Below are positions 8,089 through 16,491 of a stretch of DNA of 64,000 nt, one piece after another. Positions within the stretch are counted from its first letter, which is position 1. The number at the start of each line of letters is the position of its first letter. The translations under genes were made by a program, and so were the position numbers. The stretch lies in the NCBI RefSeq assembly GCF_044904675.1, contig NZ_JADIKJ010000006.1, positions 117,183-181,182 of the forward strand. Reading direction: 5' to 3'. Below the pieces are notes generated by a model. It was not told where the DNA came from and did no database searches. It worked only from the letters and a program-made list of their open reading frames with translations. The stretch is from Dyella_B jejuensis. Its GTDB lineage: Bacteria; Pseudomonadota; Gammaproteobacteria; Xanthomonadales; Rhodanobacteraceae.

Positions 8089-10377
8089 TTAGCTACGTTC
8101 GCTTTGCGCGGCGCGGATCTGTGCGTCGACCACGGCGATGGCGGTCATGTTCACCACCCGCCGCACCGTGGACGATGGCGTGAGGATATGCGCGGGTTTG
8201 TCCACGCCCATCAGGATCGGCCCGATCGCTACGCCATCCGTCATCACGCGCACCATGTTGTAGGTGATGTTTGCGGCATCGAGATTGGGCATGACATACA
8301 GGTTGGCGCGGCCACTGAGCGTGGTGTGTGGGAACATGCGCTGGCGCAAGATCTCGTCCCACGCGGTATCGCCCTGCATTTCGCCATCCATTTCCAGCTT
8401 CGGTGCGCGGGCCCTGAGGATTTTCCACACTTGCCGCATCTTCGCCGCACTGGCGTTTTCGTGGCTGCCGTAGTTGGAATGCGACAGCAGCGCCACCTTC
8501 GGCTCGATGCCGAACAGCTTGAGGCGATAGCTCGCCTGCAGCGTCGCTTCCGCGATCTGTTCAGCGCTGGGATCGCATTGCACATGCGTATCGAGGAAGA
8601 ACCAGGTGCCCTTGTCGTTGATGACGCCGCTCATGGCCGACGTGCATTGCACTCCTGGATCAAGCTCGAAAATGCTGCGCAGATAACCCAGCTTCTTGTG
8701 ATAGCGCCCGACCAGGCCGCAGATCAGCGCATCGGCTTCGCCTCGCTCGACCATCAGCGCGGAGATCAGCGTGGGACGCGAACGCAGCAGGTTCTTGGCG
8801 GCGGCCGGCGTGACGCCGCGGCGCTCGGTCAGCGCGTGGTATTGCTGCCAGTAGTCGTTGAAACGCGGATCATCGTTGATATTGGTCAGCTCGAAATCGA
8901 CGCCCGCGCGCATGCGCAGTCCCATGCGCTGGATGCGCGCGTCGATCACGTCCGGACGTCCAATCAGGATCGGGTAGGCCAGTTTCTCGTCGATGACCGT
9001 CTGCACTGCACGCAGCACGGTTTCTTCCTCGCCCTCGGCATACACCACGCGCTTGCGATCGGCGCGGGCACGCTCGTATACCGGCTTCATGATCAGGCCG
9101 GTGCGATAGATGAACTGGGCGAGCTTCTCGACGTAAGCATCCATGTCGGTGATCGGACGTGTCGCCACGCCCGATTCCATCGCGGCCTTGGCCACGGCCG
9201 GCGCCAGCATCACCAGCAGGCGCGGGTCGAACGGGCGCGGGATCAGGTAATCCGCGCCGAACGTGGGCGCCTCGCCGCCATAGGCGCTGGCCAGGTCATC
9301 GGACTCCATCTGCGCCAGCGCCGCGATCGCGCGCACGCAGGCCAGCTTCATCGCCTCGTTGATGCCGGTGGCGCCCACATCCAGCGCGCCACGGAAAATG
9401 TACGGGAAGCACAGCGCATTGTTGACCTGGTTCGGATAGTCCGAGCGGCCGGTGGCGATGATGCAATCGGGACGTACCTGCTTGGCTTCTTCCGGCAGGA
9501 TTTCCGGATTCGGGTTGGCCAGGGCCAGGATGATCGGCCGCTCGCCCATCGTCGCAACCATCTGCGGCTTCAGGATGCCGCCGGCGGAAAGACCCAGGAA
9601 GATGTCCGCGCCAACGACGATGTCCGCCAGCGTGCGCGCCTTGGTATCGCGCGCATACCGCTGTTTATCGGGATCCATCTGGTCGCGGCCGGTGTAGAGC
9701 ACGCCATCGCGATCGTAGGCAAGAATGTTCTCGGGCCTCAAGCCCAGCGCCACAAGCATGTCCAGGCAGGCGATGCCGGCCGCACCGACGCCGGTGGTCG
9801 CCAGTTTCACGTCTTCGATCTTCTTGCCGACCACTTCCAGCGCATTGACCACCGCGGCGCCAACGATGATGGCAGTGCCGTGCTGGTCGTCGTGGAAAAC
9901 CGGGATCTTCATCCGCTCGCGCAGCTTGCGCTCGACGATGAAGCATTCCGGAGCCTTGATGTCTTCGAGATTGATGCCGCCGAAGGTGGGCTCCATCGAG
10001 GCGATGATGTCGACCAGCTTGTCAGGATCGCGTTCGTTGAGCTCGATGTCGAACACATCGATGCCGGCGAACTTCTGGAACAGCACGCCCTTGCCTTCCA
10101 TCACCGGCTTACCGGCCAATGGACCGATATCGCCCAGTCCCAGCACCGCGGTGCCGTTGGTGATCACCGCAACCAGGTTGGCACGCGCGGTGTACTCGCT
10201 GGCACTGTTTGGATCCTCGACGATGGCCTCGCAGGCGAAGGCCACGCCCGGCGAGTAAGCCAGCGACAGATCGCGCTGGGTTACCAGCGGCGTGGTCGGC
10301 GTGACCTTGATCTTGCCAGGACGCGGCAGGCGGTGATACTCGAGTGCGGCTTTGCGGAATTCGTCGGAATGAGCCAT
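8089..10377 (-). CDS. maeB: NADP-dependent malic enzyme with C-terminal phosphotransacetylase domain
   Basis: This 762-residue protein converts malate to pyruvate plus CO2 with NADP. The N-terminal malic domain (about 20-150) includes Y-S-P-G-V-A and the T-N-G-T-A-V-L-G-L-G-D-I-G-P signature. The Rossmann domain carries F-H-D-D-Q-H-G-T-A and the nucleotide-binding T-G-V-G-A-A-G. Residues from about 430 form a phosphotransacetylase-like domain, which in MaeB proteins is regulatory, sensing acetyl-CoA, rather than a proven enzyme. The start at ATG 10377 (MAHSDEF) gives the family length; an open frame continues upstream to 10659 without homology. The AceE and MaeB genes together sit at the pyruvate node. 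Confidence 0.95.
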   Translation of the reverse strand: MAHSDEFRKAALEYHRLPRPGKIKVTPTTPLVTQRDLSLAYSPGVAFACEAIVEDPNSASEYTARANLVAVITNGTAVLGLGDIGPLAGKPVMEGKGVLFQKFAGIDVFDIELNERDPDKLVDIIASMEPTFGGINLEDIKAPECFIVERKLRERMKIPVFHDDQHGTAIIVGAAVVNALEVVGKKIEDVKLATTGVGAAGIACLDMLVALGLRPENILAYDRDGVLYTGRDQMDPDKQRYARDTKARTLADIVVGADIFLGLSAGGILKPQMVATMGERPIILALANPNPEILPEEAKQVRPDCIIATGRSDYPNQVNNALCFPYIFRGALDVGATGINEAMKLACVRAIAALAQMESDDLASAYGGEAPTFGADYLIPRPFDPRLLVMLAPAVAKAAMESGVATRPITDMDAYVEKLAQFIYRTGLIMKPVYERARADRKRVVYAEGEEETVLRAVQTVIDEKLAYPILIGRPDVIDARIQRMGLRMRAGVDFELTNINDDPRFNDYWQQYHALTERRGVTPAAAKNLLRSRPTLISALMVERGEADALICGLVGRYHKKLGYLRSIFELDPGVQCTSAMSGVINDKGTWFFLDTHVQCDPSAEQIAEATLQASYRLKLFGIEPKVALLSHSNYGSHENASAAKMRQVWKILRARAPKLEMDGEMQGDTAWDEILRQRMFPHTTLSGRANLYVMPNLDAANITYNMVRVMTDGVAIGPILMGVDKPAHILTPSSTVRRVVNMTAIAVVDAQIRAAQSERS

Positions 10378-10510
10378 CGGGAGCTTGCAATGGATGGGAA
10401 AGGGAAGACAGGCCGCCTGGCGGCATTTATCCATGGTAGCACCCGCTGCTTTTCCACTGCCTGATGCAGGCAAGGGGCACGACCTCGTTTCAAGCGATTG
10501 CACCCTCGGC

Positions 10511-11785
10511 TTACACGCCGGCCGAAAGCGACTCTGCCTCCACCCTGGACATGCGGACGCGATTGATGAACAGCGAGAATGCCAGCTTGCCGGCCAGCCC
10601 GTGCACGTGCTGCATCCACGGCGGCAGCCAGCGCGGCGAGGCCAGCACCCCGGAGGCAAAGTGCGATTCCAGGCTCATCACGTCGTACAAGGTGAGCTTG
10701 CCGGCGAACAGATAGCGCAACAAATCCATGCGCCGCTCTTTCAGTGCCCAGCGAAAGAAAGTGTGCACGTCCATCAGGCCGGAAAGGTAGACATTGTCTT
10801 TGGCGAAGGCGGACCCGCCGGTCAGCGGTACCCCGCGGAACACACGTTGCGCGGAATGGAAACTGTCCGCCACGCTTTGTCCGCAGCGGTTGAAGAAGCG
10901 GTAGACTTCCACGAAGTCCGCGCCGTTGAGCGCCATGTCGATCGCCAGGATGCGCAGGCTGATGCGCTTGAGCCGCGCGATATCGATCGCCCCGGACATC
11001 AGTTCGGCAAACACCGCCAGCCCCTCCTGCGTGGCGGTGACGCGCGGCGAGGTGCGCGCCAGCGAGGCGAGCAGCGGTTGCTCGCGGCCATTGAGCGCGG
11101 TAAGCGAATGCACGAACGCTTCGTGGTTGAGCAGTTGATGGCGATCGTACTGGCTGAAGCGCGTGCCACCGCGCAGGCGGATGCGCGTCGCGCCCGCCGC
11201 AGCCTTGGCGGTGAGGTCGTTGTCCACCTCGACCGCGATCTTGCCGGGGCCGAAAAAACCATCGAGCTCCCTGGCCAGATCGGCACGCAACAATTCGGCC
11301 GGGATGTTGGCGGTGATGTCGTCGTCGTGCAGGTCCGCGCCAAGTTCGTCAGACAGTTCAACGAAGTAGCATGCGGCGTCGAGGTTGCTGCGGTCGCTGC
11401 CGGAGATGGCATCGCCGGGGCTGCCGTAGAGCCGGATGGACGGCCCGGTCACCCCCTCGGTCCCCACCGCCTCCAGCATTTCCGCGGCAATGCGCCAGGA
11501 TTCGGCGGTACGGCGCAGGTATTCCCCTAATGGATCGCCATCGCCCGCCTCGCTTTCGATGGCGGCCAATTCCTTGCGCACGTCCGACAGGTCCGGCGTC
11601 TTGTAGCTCACATCCGGCAAGGTGTATTGCCCCTTGCCGTATTGCTCGATCATGCGGTCTTCCAGCGAGGCCGGCCAGCTGACCGTGGCAAGGATGTTGA
11701 TGCCGCGGACTGCGGTAAGCAGGCGCTTGTCGAGGGCCGCGTAGGATTCCAGCCCGGCCGGAACGGTTTCGACAGGCTTGCTCAA
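10511..11785 (-). CDS. QEGLA-motif protein (DUF1704 family)
   Basis: This 424-residue protein belongs to the family annotated as flavohemoglobin expression-modulating QEGLA motif protein. The motif T-Q-E-G-L-A is present near residue 270, preceded by an N-H-E-A-F-V-H segment. The two together resemble a gluzincin-type zinc site (HExxH replaced by HExxxH, plus a downstream Glu), although no catalytic activity is established for the family. The start is TTG at 11785: AGGGAG lies 8 bases before it and it begins 4 bases after the rsgA stop. An in-frame GTG at 11845 would overlap rsgA by 56 bases. Co-transcription with rsgA is very likely. No flavohemoglobin gene is in the window. Confidence 0.82.
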   Translation of the reverse strand: MSKPVETVPAGLESYAALDKRLLTAVRGINILATVSWPASLEDRMIEQYGKGQYTLPDVSYKTPDLSDVRKELAAIESEAGDGDPLGEYLRRTAESWRIAAEMLEAVGTEGVTGPSIRLYGSPGDAISGSDRSNLDAACYFVELSDELGADLHDDDITANIPAELLRADLARELDGFFGPGKIAVEVDNDLTAKAAAGATRIRLRGGTRFSQYDRHQLLNHEAFVHSLTALNGREQPLLASLARTSPRVTATQEGLAVFAELMSGAIDIARLKRISLRILAIDMALNGADFVEVYRFFNRCGQSVADSFHSAQRVFRGVPLTGGSAFAKDNVYLSGLMDVHTFFRWALKERRMDLLRYLFAGKLTLYDVMSLESHFASGVLASPRWLPPWMQHVHGLAGKLAFSLFINRVRMSRVEAESLSAGV

Positions 11786-11789
11786 GTCC

Positions 11790-12845
11790 CTACTCCCTTT
11801 CGCGCGAACCGCGCGGACCGTGCGGCTTGGCCGCCGGCCGGCCACCGCGTTGGCGGCGCAGCCGTGATTCCAGCAGGGTGGCCTGTTCTTCGCGCTCGTC
11901 GCGCAGCTTCAGGTAGTTGCGCCAGCGTTCCGGCGATAGCACGCCTTCGTCCAGCGCCTCCTGCACGGCACAGCCGGGTTCGCTGCCATGGCCGCAGTCG
12001 GCAAAGCGGCAGTTCTCCGCCAGCGCTTCGATATCGGCAAACAGATCGAGATTTTCCTCGCCGGTCAGCTTCAGTTCGCGCATGCCGGGGGTGTCGATCA
12101 GACAGCCGCCGCTAGGCAGCTGCAGCAGGGCGCGATAGGTGGTGGTATGGCGGCCGCGGCTATCGTGGTCGCGCACGCTGCCGGTTGCCATGCGTTCGCT
12201 GCCCATCAGCGTATTGGTAAGCGTGGACTTGCCCGCCCCGGACGAACCCACCAATACCGCACTGTCGCCGGGCTGCATGTAGACCGCCAGGGCCGCGACG
12301 CTGGCCGGATCCTTGCCATTGATGGCGTGGATCGGCGTGCCGGCCGGCAGCCGCGCGCGAAGTTCGGCCGTGCGTTCGGCGGCCTCGGCACGCTGGTCGA
12401 GCTTGCTCAGCACTACCACCGGTTGCGCGCCCGAGCCTTCGGTCAGCGAGAGATAACGTTCGATCCGCGCCGGGCTGAAATCACCATCCAGCCCGGTCAA
12501 TACCAGTACGTAATCGATATTGGCCGCGATCACCTGGCGCTCGTAGCGCTCGCCCGCCGCAGCGCGCGACAGCACGGTGCGGCGCGGCTGCACGATCACG
12601 ATATGTGGCGGCTTGCCCGGTTCGATCTCCACGAAATCGCCCACTGCTGGCCGCTCGGCAGGGTCGAGGCCGCGTTTGAGGAAGTGACCGGCTGGCTGGG
12701 CGCCGAACACCTGTTCGCCATCATGCAGTTCATAGCCGGCCCGGTGCTGGGCCACCACCCGCGCCAAGCGCCGTCCATCGGCTGGCAGGGCCTGCCCCCG
12801 CCAGCCGATGTGACGGAGCTGTTCGATGGACTGGGCGTCGGTCAT
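11790..12845 (-). CDS. rsgA: Ribosome small-subunit biogenesis GTPase RsgA
   Basis: This 351-residue, circularly permuted GTPase matures the 30S subunit. An OB-fold N-terminus (about 25-115) is followed by GTPase motifs in permuted order: G4-like S-K-L-D, G1 G-S-S-G-A-G-K-S-T and G3 D-T-P-G. A C-terminal zinc knuckle has C-R-F-A-D-C-G-H and E-P-G-C. The G4 motif has Ser in place of the usual Asn, a tolerated variant. The ATG at 12845 is preferred over an upstream start at 12893, which adds 16 residues without homology. The C-terminus has a basic tail (about 330-351). The QEGLA gene begins 4 bases after its stop. Confidence 0.94.
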   Translation of the reverse strand: MTDAQSIEQLRHIGWRGQALPADGRRLARVVAQHRAGYELHDGEQVFGAQPAGHFLKRGLDPAERPAVGDFVEIEPGKPPHIVIVQPRRTVLSRAAAGERYERQVIAANIDYVLVLTGLDGDFSPARIERYLSLTEGSGAQPVVVLSKLDQRAEAAERTAELRARLPAGTPIHAINGKDPASVAALAVYMQPGDSAVLVGSSGAGKSTLTNTLMGSERMATGSVRDHDSRGRHTTTYRALLQLPSGGCLIDTPGMRELKLTGEENLDLFADIEALAENCRFADCGHGSEPGCAVQEALDEGVLSPERWRNYLKLRDEREEQATLLESRLRRQRGGRPAAKPHGPRGSRERE

Positions 12846-13012
12846 GGGCTCGATTATGCCTGGGTTAGAGAACCCGGAAACAGGGATCGGCAATCATCGC
12901 AACGGAAGACCGAACGGTGGCATGGGCGACGCGAAGCCCGTCATGGCAGACCGATGCCTTCCGCCCGTGAAGCAGGCACCGGCACGCGCTTCCAGTCCCG
13001 ATACGGGAGCTT
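12846..13012. other. Intergenic region upstream of rsgA
   Basis: No gene is seen. It contains short palindromes, GGGTT-AGAG-AACCC at 12862-12875 and TCCCG...CGGGA near 12996-13008, and leads into the nested repeat element that begins at 13013. The promoter of rsgA must lie here, but no clear consensus is visible. Confidence 0.5.
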
Positions 13013-13347
13013 GGGATGCTCTGATCAATGCTACGCAGGCGGCATGATGTCCAGAAGGTTCGCAGAGTGTGTTGTGCGGCGCCGGGAAGACTGGCCGTCT
13101 TGCCAAGCCGCGCGGCGCACTCTGCGAGCCTTCTGGGCATCACCCCATCGCTTTAAATTCAACATGTTGGGGTCAGCTCTGTCTGTCCGCATCCCTTCCT
13201 CGCTCCTCAAAGCCGAGTGCATCCATGCACTCTCCCCGCGTGCGGTCCGTCTTCTCGACAGCCAGCCAGTCTGCCTTCGCCGACGAACCTATGGTCTGCG
13301 AACAGACAGAGCTGGTGACGCCTGCGTAGCATGGATCAGAGCATCCC
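13013..13347. repeat. Composite palindromic element with 29-bp terminal inverted repeats
   Basis: The ends are 29-bp inverted repeats starting GGGATGCTCTGATC (13013-13041 and 13319-13347, 28 of 29 identical). Inside are two more hairpins: one with arms at 13051-13072 and 13115-13136 (CCAGAAGG...CCTTCTGG, nested to AAGAC/GTCTT), and one with arms AGCTCTGTCTGT at 13175-13186 and its complement near 13302-13313. The second encloses a perfect palindrome of GAGTGCAT at 13215-13232. No protein is encoded. A short relative lies at 15343-15394. Non-coding MITE or REP-like element is the best description; flanking target duplication is not clear. Confidence 0.85.
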
Positions 13348-13464
13348 TTGCTGTTCCAGCTCCTCTTTTCGCCCTCTTTTGGCCCCCACAGCGCCCGCGA
13401 CCGCTGCTAGCATCGTTTCGAACCGGCGGTACGCCGGGTTTTCCGAAGAAAAAGGACTCCGCCG

Positions 13465-14712
13465 TTGGCTCCGATCAAACCCAGTGCGCACCTGGCTGAA
13501 GTGCGTTATGAAATCCGGGGCGCGCTCACCCGTCGCGCGCGCGAACTGGAGGCTGCCGGGCAGCCGATCATCAAGCTCAACATCGGCAATCCGGCCCGTT
13601 ACGGCTTTACCGTGCCGGATCACTTGCGCGAAGCCATCGCCGCGCATCTGCATGAAAGCGAAGCCTACGGTCATGAGCAAGGCCTGGAGGAAGCGCGTGA
13701 AGCGATCGCCGTGCAGCAGCGCGCCCGTGGTGCGCGGCACGTGGACGTGGAGCGCATCTTCATCGGCAACGGCGTCAGCGAACTGATCGACCTGAGCCTG
13801 CGCGCCCTGCTGCAACCCGGCGACGAAGTATTGCTGCCAAGCCCCGACTATCCGCTATGGAGCGCCGCCACCATCCTCAATGGCGGCGTGCCGCGCTATT
13901 ACCGCTGCCTGGCCGAGAACCGGCATCTTCCGGATCCGGAAGAAATGGAAGCGCTGATCACTCCGCGCACGCGCGCGCTGGTGCTGATCAACCCGAACAA
14001 TCCGACCGGCGCGGTGTATCCGCGCGCGTTGCTGGAACACCTCGTAGAGATCGCCGCACGCCATCGCCTGTTGCTGCTGTGCGACGAAATCTATGACGAG
14101 ATCCTTTACGACGGCACCACGTTCCATCCCATGGCGGAGGTGGCGGGCCAGACTCCCTGCATCAGCTTCGGCGGCCTGAGCAAGGTGCATCGCGCCTGCG
14201 GTTACCGCGTCGGCTGGCTGAGCCTTTCGGGCGACCCGGCGCGCACGGCCGATTACCGCGACGCGCTGCAGTTGCTTGCCGCCTTGCGCCTGTGCGCGAA
14301 CGTGACCGCACAATGGGCGGTCATCCCGGCCCTTGAAGACGCGCCGACGATCGGGGCGCTCACCTCGCCCGGCGGCCGGCTGCATGACGCCAGGAAGGCC
14401 GTGCTCGACGGCATCGCCGCCAGCAACTACCTGGATCTGGTGACCCCGGGCGGCGCGTTGTACGCCTTCCCGCGCGTGCGCAGCGATCGCATCGCAGGCT
14501 TCAGCGACGATACCTTTGCATTGCGCCTGCTTGAAGAGGAGTCCGTGCTGGTAGTGCCGGGCTCCAGTTTCAATGTACCGGCCAGCCGCCATGTGCGCCT
14601 TACGCTATTGCCACAACCGGCCCAGCTACGCGAGGTGTTTGCACGCATCGAGCGCGTGCTCGAGCGGATGGCTGCCGAACATGTGCCGCATGACGCGGCC
14701 GCCATCGCCTGA
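13465..14712 (+). CDS. alaA: Alanine-synthesising PLP aminotransferase, AlaA type
   Basis: This 415-residue class I/II aminotransferase exchanges amino groups between glutamate and pyruvate. Motifs seen are K-L-N-I-G-N-P-A near residue 37, G-N-G-V-S-E-L-I near 95, N-P-N-N-P-T-G-A-V-Y near 175, D-E-I-Y-D-E-I-L-Y near 205 and the PLP lysine in G-G-L-S-K-V-H-R near 240. The opening residues and the R-L-C-A-N-V segment follow E. coli AlaA closely. The start is TTG at 13465, with AAGGA 8 bases upstream. The SGNH hydrolase gene starts 3 bases after the stop, so the two form an operon. The nested repeat lies just upstream and may contribute to the leader. Confidence 0.88.
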   Translation: MAPIKPSAHLAEVRYEIRGALTRRARELEAAGQPIIKLNIGNPARYGFTVPDHLREAIAAHLHESEAYGHEQGLEEAREAIAVQQRARGARHVDVERIFIGNGVSELIDLSLRALLQPGDEVLLPSPDYPLWSAATILNGGVPRYYRCLAENRHLPDPEEMEALITPRTRALVLINPNNPTGAVYPRALLEHLVEIAARHRLLLLCDEIYDEILYDGTTFHPMAEVAGQTPCISFGGLSKVHRACGYRVGWLSLSGDPARTADYRDALQLLAALRLCANVTAQWAVIPALEDAPTIGALTSPGGRLHDARKAVLDGIAASNYLDLVTPGGALYAFPRVRSDRIAGFSDDTFALRLLEEESVLVVPGSSFNVPASRHVRLTLLPQPAQLREVFARIERVLERMAAEHVPHDAAAIA

Positions 14713-14715
14713 CCG

Positions 14716-15318
14716 ATGCCGCTGCGTTATCTCGCCCTGGGCGATTCCTACACCATCGGCGAGGACGTTCCCGCCGGGCAGCGCTGGCCGATGCAACTGG
14801 TGGACAAGCTGCGCCGTACCGGCATGGTGATCGACGATCCGCAGATCGTCGCGGTCACGGGCTGGACCACCGACGAATTGTCGAACGGCATGGACCAGGC
14901 CGAATTCGTCCCCGGTTACGACCTGGTCACCTTGTTGATCGGAGTCAATAACCAGTATCGCGGCCGCCACGCCGAGGCATACCGCGGCGAATTTCGCGAT
15001 TTATTGCTGCGCGCAATCACCTTGGCCGGCAAGCGACCCGGGCGCGTCGTGGTGGTTTCCATTCCCGACTGGGGCGTTACGCCGTTCGGTCACAAGAGCG
15101 GACGCGACCGGCAACAGATCGCGCACGAGCTGGATACTTTCAACGCCATAGCCCGCGATGAAGCCCTGCATGCCGGCGCTTCGTTCGTGAATATCACCGG
15201 CATTTCGCGCGACCACGCGGATCTTGTCGCCTCCGACGGCCTGCATCCATCGGGGGCGCAGTATGTGTTGTGGACCGAGTCGATGATCCCGGTGGTGCGT
15301 AAAGCATTACTCGGCTAA
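14716..15318 (+). CDS. SGNH/GDSL-family hydrolase
   Basis: This 200-residue esterase-like protein has no signal peptide. It has block I G-D-S-Y with the nucleophile Ser11, block III G-V-N-N with Asn78, and block V D174-G-L-H177-P-S. The full Ser-Asp-His set of the SGNH fold is therefore present. It begins 3 bases after alaA and is almost certainly co-translated with it. Small cytoplasmic SGNH enzymes act on varied acyl esters, and the substrate is not evident. A short palindromic repeat follows the stop codon and may act as the transcript end. Confidence 0.85.
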   Translation: MPLRYLALGDSYTIGEDVPAGQRWPMQLVDKLRRTGMVIDDPQIVAVTGWTTDELSNGMDQAEFVPGYDLVTLLIGVNNQYRGRHAEAYRGEFRDLLLRAITLAGKRPGRVVVVSIPDWGVTPFGHKSGRDRQQIAHELDTFNAIARDEALHAGASFVNITGISRDHADLVASDGLHPSGAQYVLWTESMIPVVRKALLG

Positions 15319-15342
15319 TCCCACCGAACGCGACCGGGAAGC

Positions 15343-15394
15343 CAGGGATGCTCTGATCAATGCTACGCAGGTGGCACTGATCAGAGCATCCCTG
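15343..15394. repeat. Minimal copy of the GGGATGCTCTGATCA palindromic element
   Basis: A perfect 17-bp inverted repeat, CAGGGATGCTCTGATCA and its complement, is separated by 18 bases (ATGCTACGCAGGTGGCAC). The first 30 bases match the left end of the 13013-13347 element (GGGATGCTCTGATCAATG then CTACGCAGG). It sits 25 bases after the SGNH hydrolase stop and could form a stable hairpin in the transcript. Confidence 0.9.
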
Positions 15395-15495
15395 GGAGCA
15401 AGAACACCGCGCAATCATCCTGCAACCATTTCGCCATCGCACGGTGACGTTGCGGCACGAGACTGGGCACCCGGCAACCAACCGGGACCGACGCC

Positions 15496-16353
15496 ATGGC
15501 CATGCTCCGCTGCCGCAGCGCCTTCATCTCCGACGTTCACCTGGGCACGCCCGACTGCAAGGCGGCCTATCTGCTGGATTTCCTGCGCCAATTGCAGTGC
15601 CAGAAGCTGTACCTGGTGGGCGACATCATCGATCTGGAAGCACTGGGCCGCCGCCGCTGGTGGCATCCGGACCACGGCACGGTGATTGCCGAAGTGCTGG
15701 ACATGGCCCGCCGCGGCGTTGAAGTCATCTACATACCTGGCAACCATGACGCGGCGCTGCGCGGCCTGGTTGGGCAGTCAATCTGCGGCGTGCGCATTGA
15801 ACTGGACGCCCTGCACGTAGGCGCCGATGGTCGCCGCTACCGGGTCAGCCATGGCGACGAATACGATCCCGAACAGATCGGCCGCAGTTGGATGCTGCAT
15901 GTCGGCGAGACCATGCACCGATTTATCTGCTGGAGCAATCGACGCTTGAACGCCTGGCGCCGCCGCCTGGCGCTGCCGTACCTGCCCCTGTCGATCATCG
16001 TGAAATCGCATATCGGCAAGGCGCTGGCGTATATCCGCGCCTATGAAGCACGTGTCGCAGCTGGCGCCCGCGAGCGCGGCCTGAATGGCCATATCTGCGG
16101 TCACATCCATTACGGCCAGGTGCGCACCATAGACGGCATGCTGTACCTCAACGACGGCGACTGGGTCGAGCATTGCACCGCCTTGGTCGAGGACGACGTC
16201 GGCGCGATGGAGCTGATTCATTGGAGCGAGCAGCCTACCGCGCTGGGCCGCGCCAGTCGCGAAGAGGTCTTGCCCTCTCCCGCCGCGGCCCTGGCGCTCG
16301 CCCCGTTGGGGCACCGCAAGCCCGATACGGCAAGGCTGCGGCCGGCAGCGTGA
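15496..16353 (+). CDS. UDP-2,3-diacylglucosamine diphosphatase-like metallophosphoesterase
   Basis: This 285-residue calcineurin-like phosphoesterase has the complete metal-binding set: D13-V-H15, G-D43-I-I-D, G-N83-H84-D, H119 in S-H-G-D-E, and G-H-I-C-G-H203-I-H205. The family (LpxH and relatives) hydrolyses UDP-diacylglucosamine to lipid X in lipid A synthesis, but several bacteria carry extra paralogues of unclear substrate. The protein is about 40 residues longer than E. coli LpxH, with an Arg-rich middle (145-157) that may touch the membrane and a Pro/Ala-rich tail. It is not in a lipid A gene cluster, so the assignment is to the family rather than to lpxH. Confidence 0.8.
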   Translation: MAMLRCRSAFISDVHLGTPDCKAAYLLDFLRQLQCQKLYLVGDIIDLEALGRRRWWHPDHGTVIAEVLDMARRGVEVIYIPGNHDAALRGLVGQSICGVRIELDALHVGADGRRYRVSHGDEYDPEQIGRSWMLHVGETMHRFICWSNRRLNAWRRRLALPYLPLSIIVKSHIGKALAYIRAYEARVAAGARERGLNGHICGHIHYGQVRTIDGMLYLNDGDWVEHCTALVEDDVGAMELIHWSEQPTALGRASREEVLPSPAAALALAPLGHRKPDTARLRPAA

Positions 16354-16491
16354 GGGACCAAGCCGGGCCCGGAACGAAGCAAAACAGCAAGGCTTGGCTC
16401 CCCGCATCCCACTTATATCCGCCCGCCTTGAACGCCTCCAAGCCGCCAGCATATGGGGAGGGATACAATTGTCTCTTTGCCGGAGTCCCGC

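Noticed and set aside
7285..10464. Very long plus-strand open frame opposite aceE and maeB
   Set aside because: It runs antisense to two clearly conserved enzymes across their boundary, has His/Arg/Gln-rich composition typical of the reverse complement of GC-rich coding DNA, and shows no motif.
13069..13499. Short open frames inside the palindromic element
   Set aside because: They arise from the inverted repeats and overlap the alaA start; there is no recognisable protein and the region is better explained as a structured repeat.
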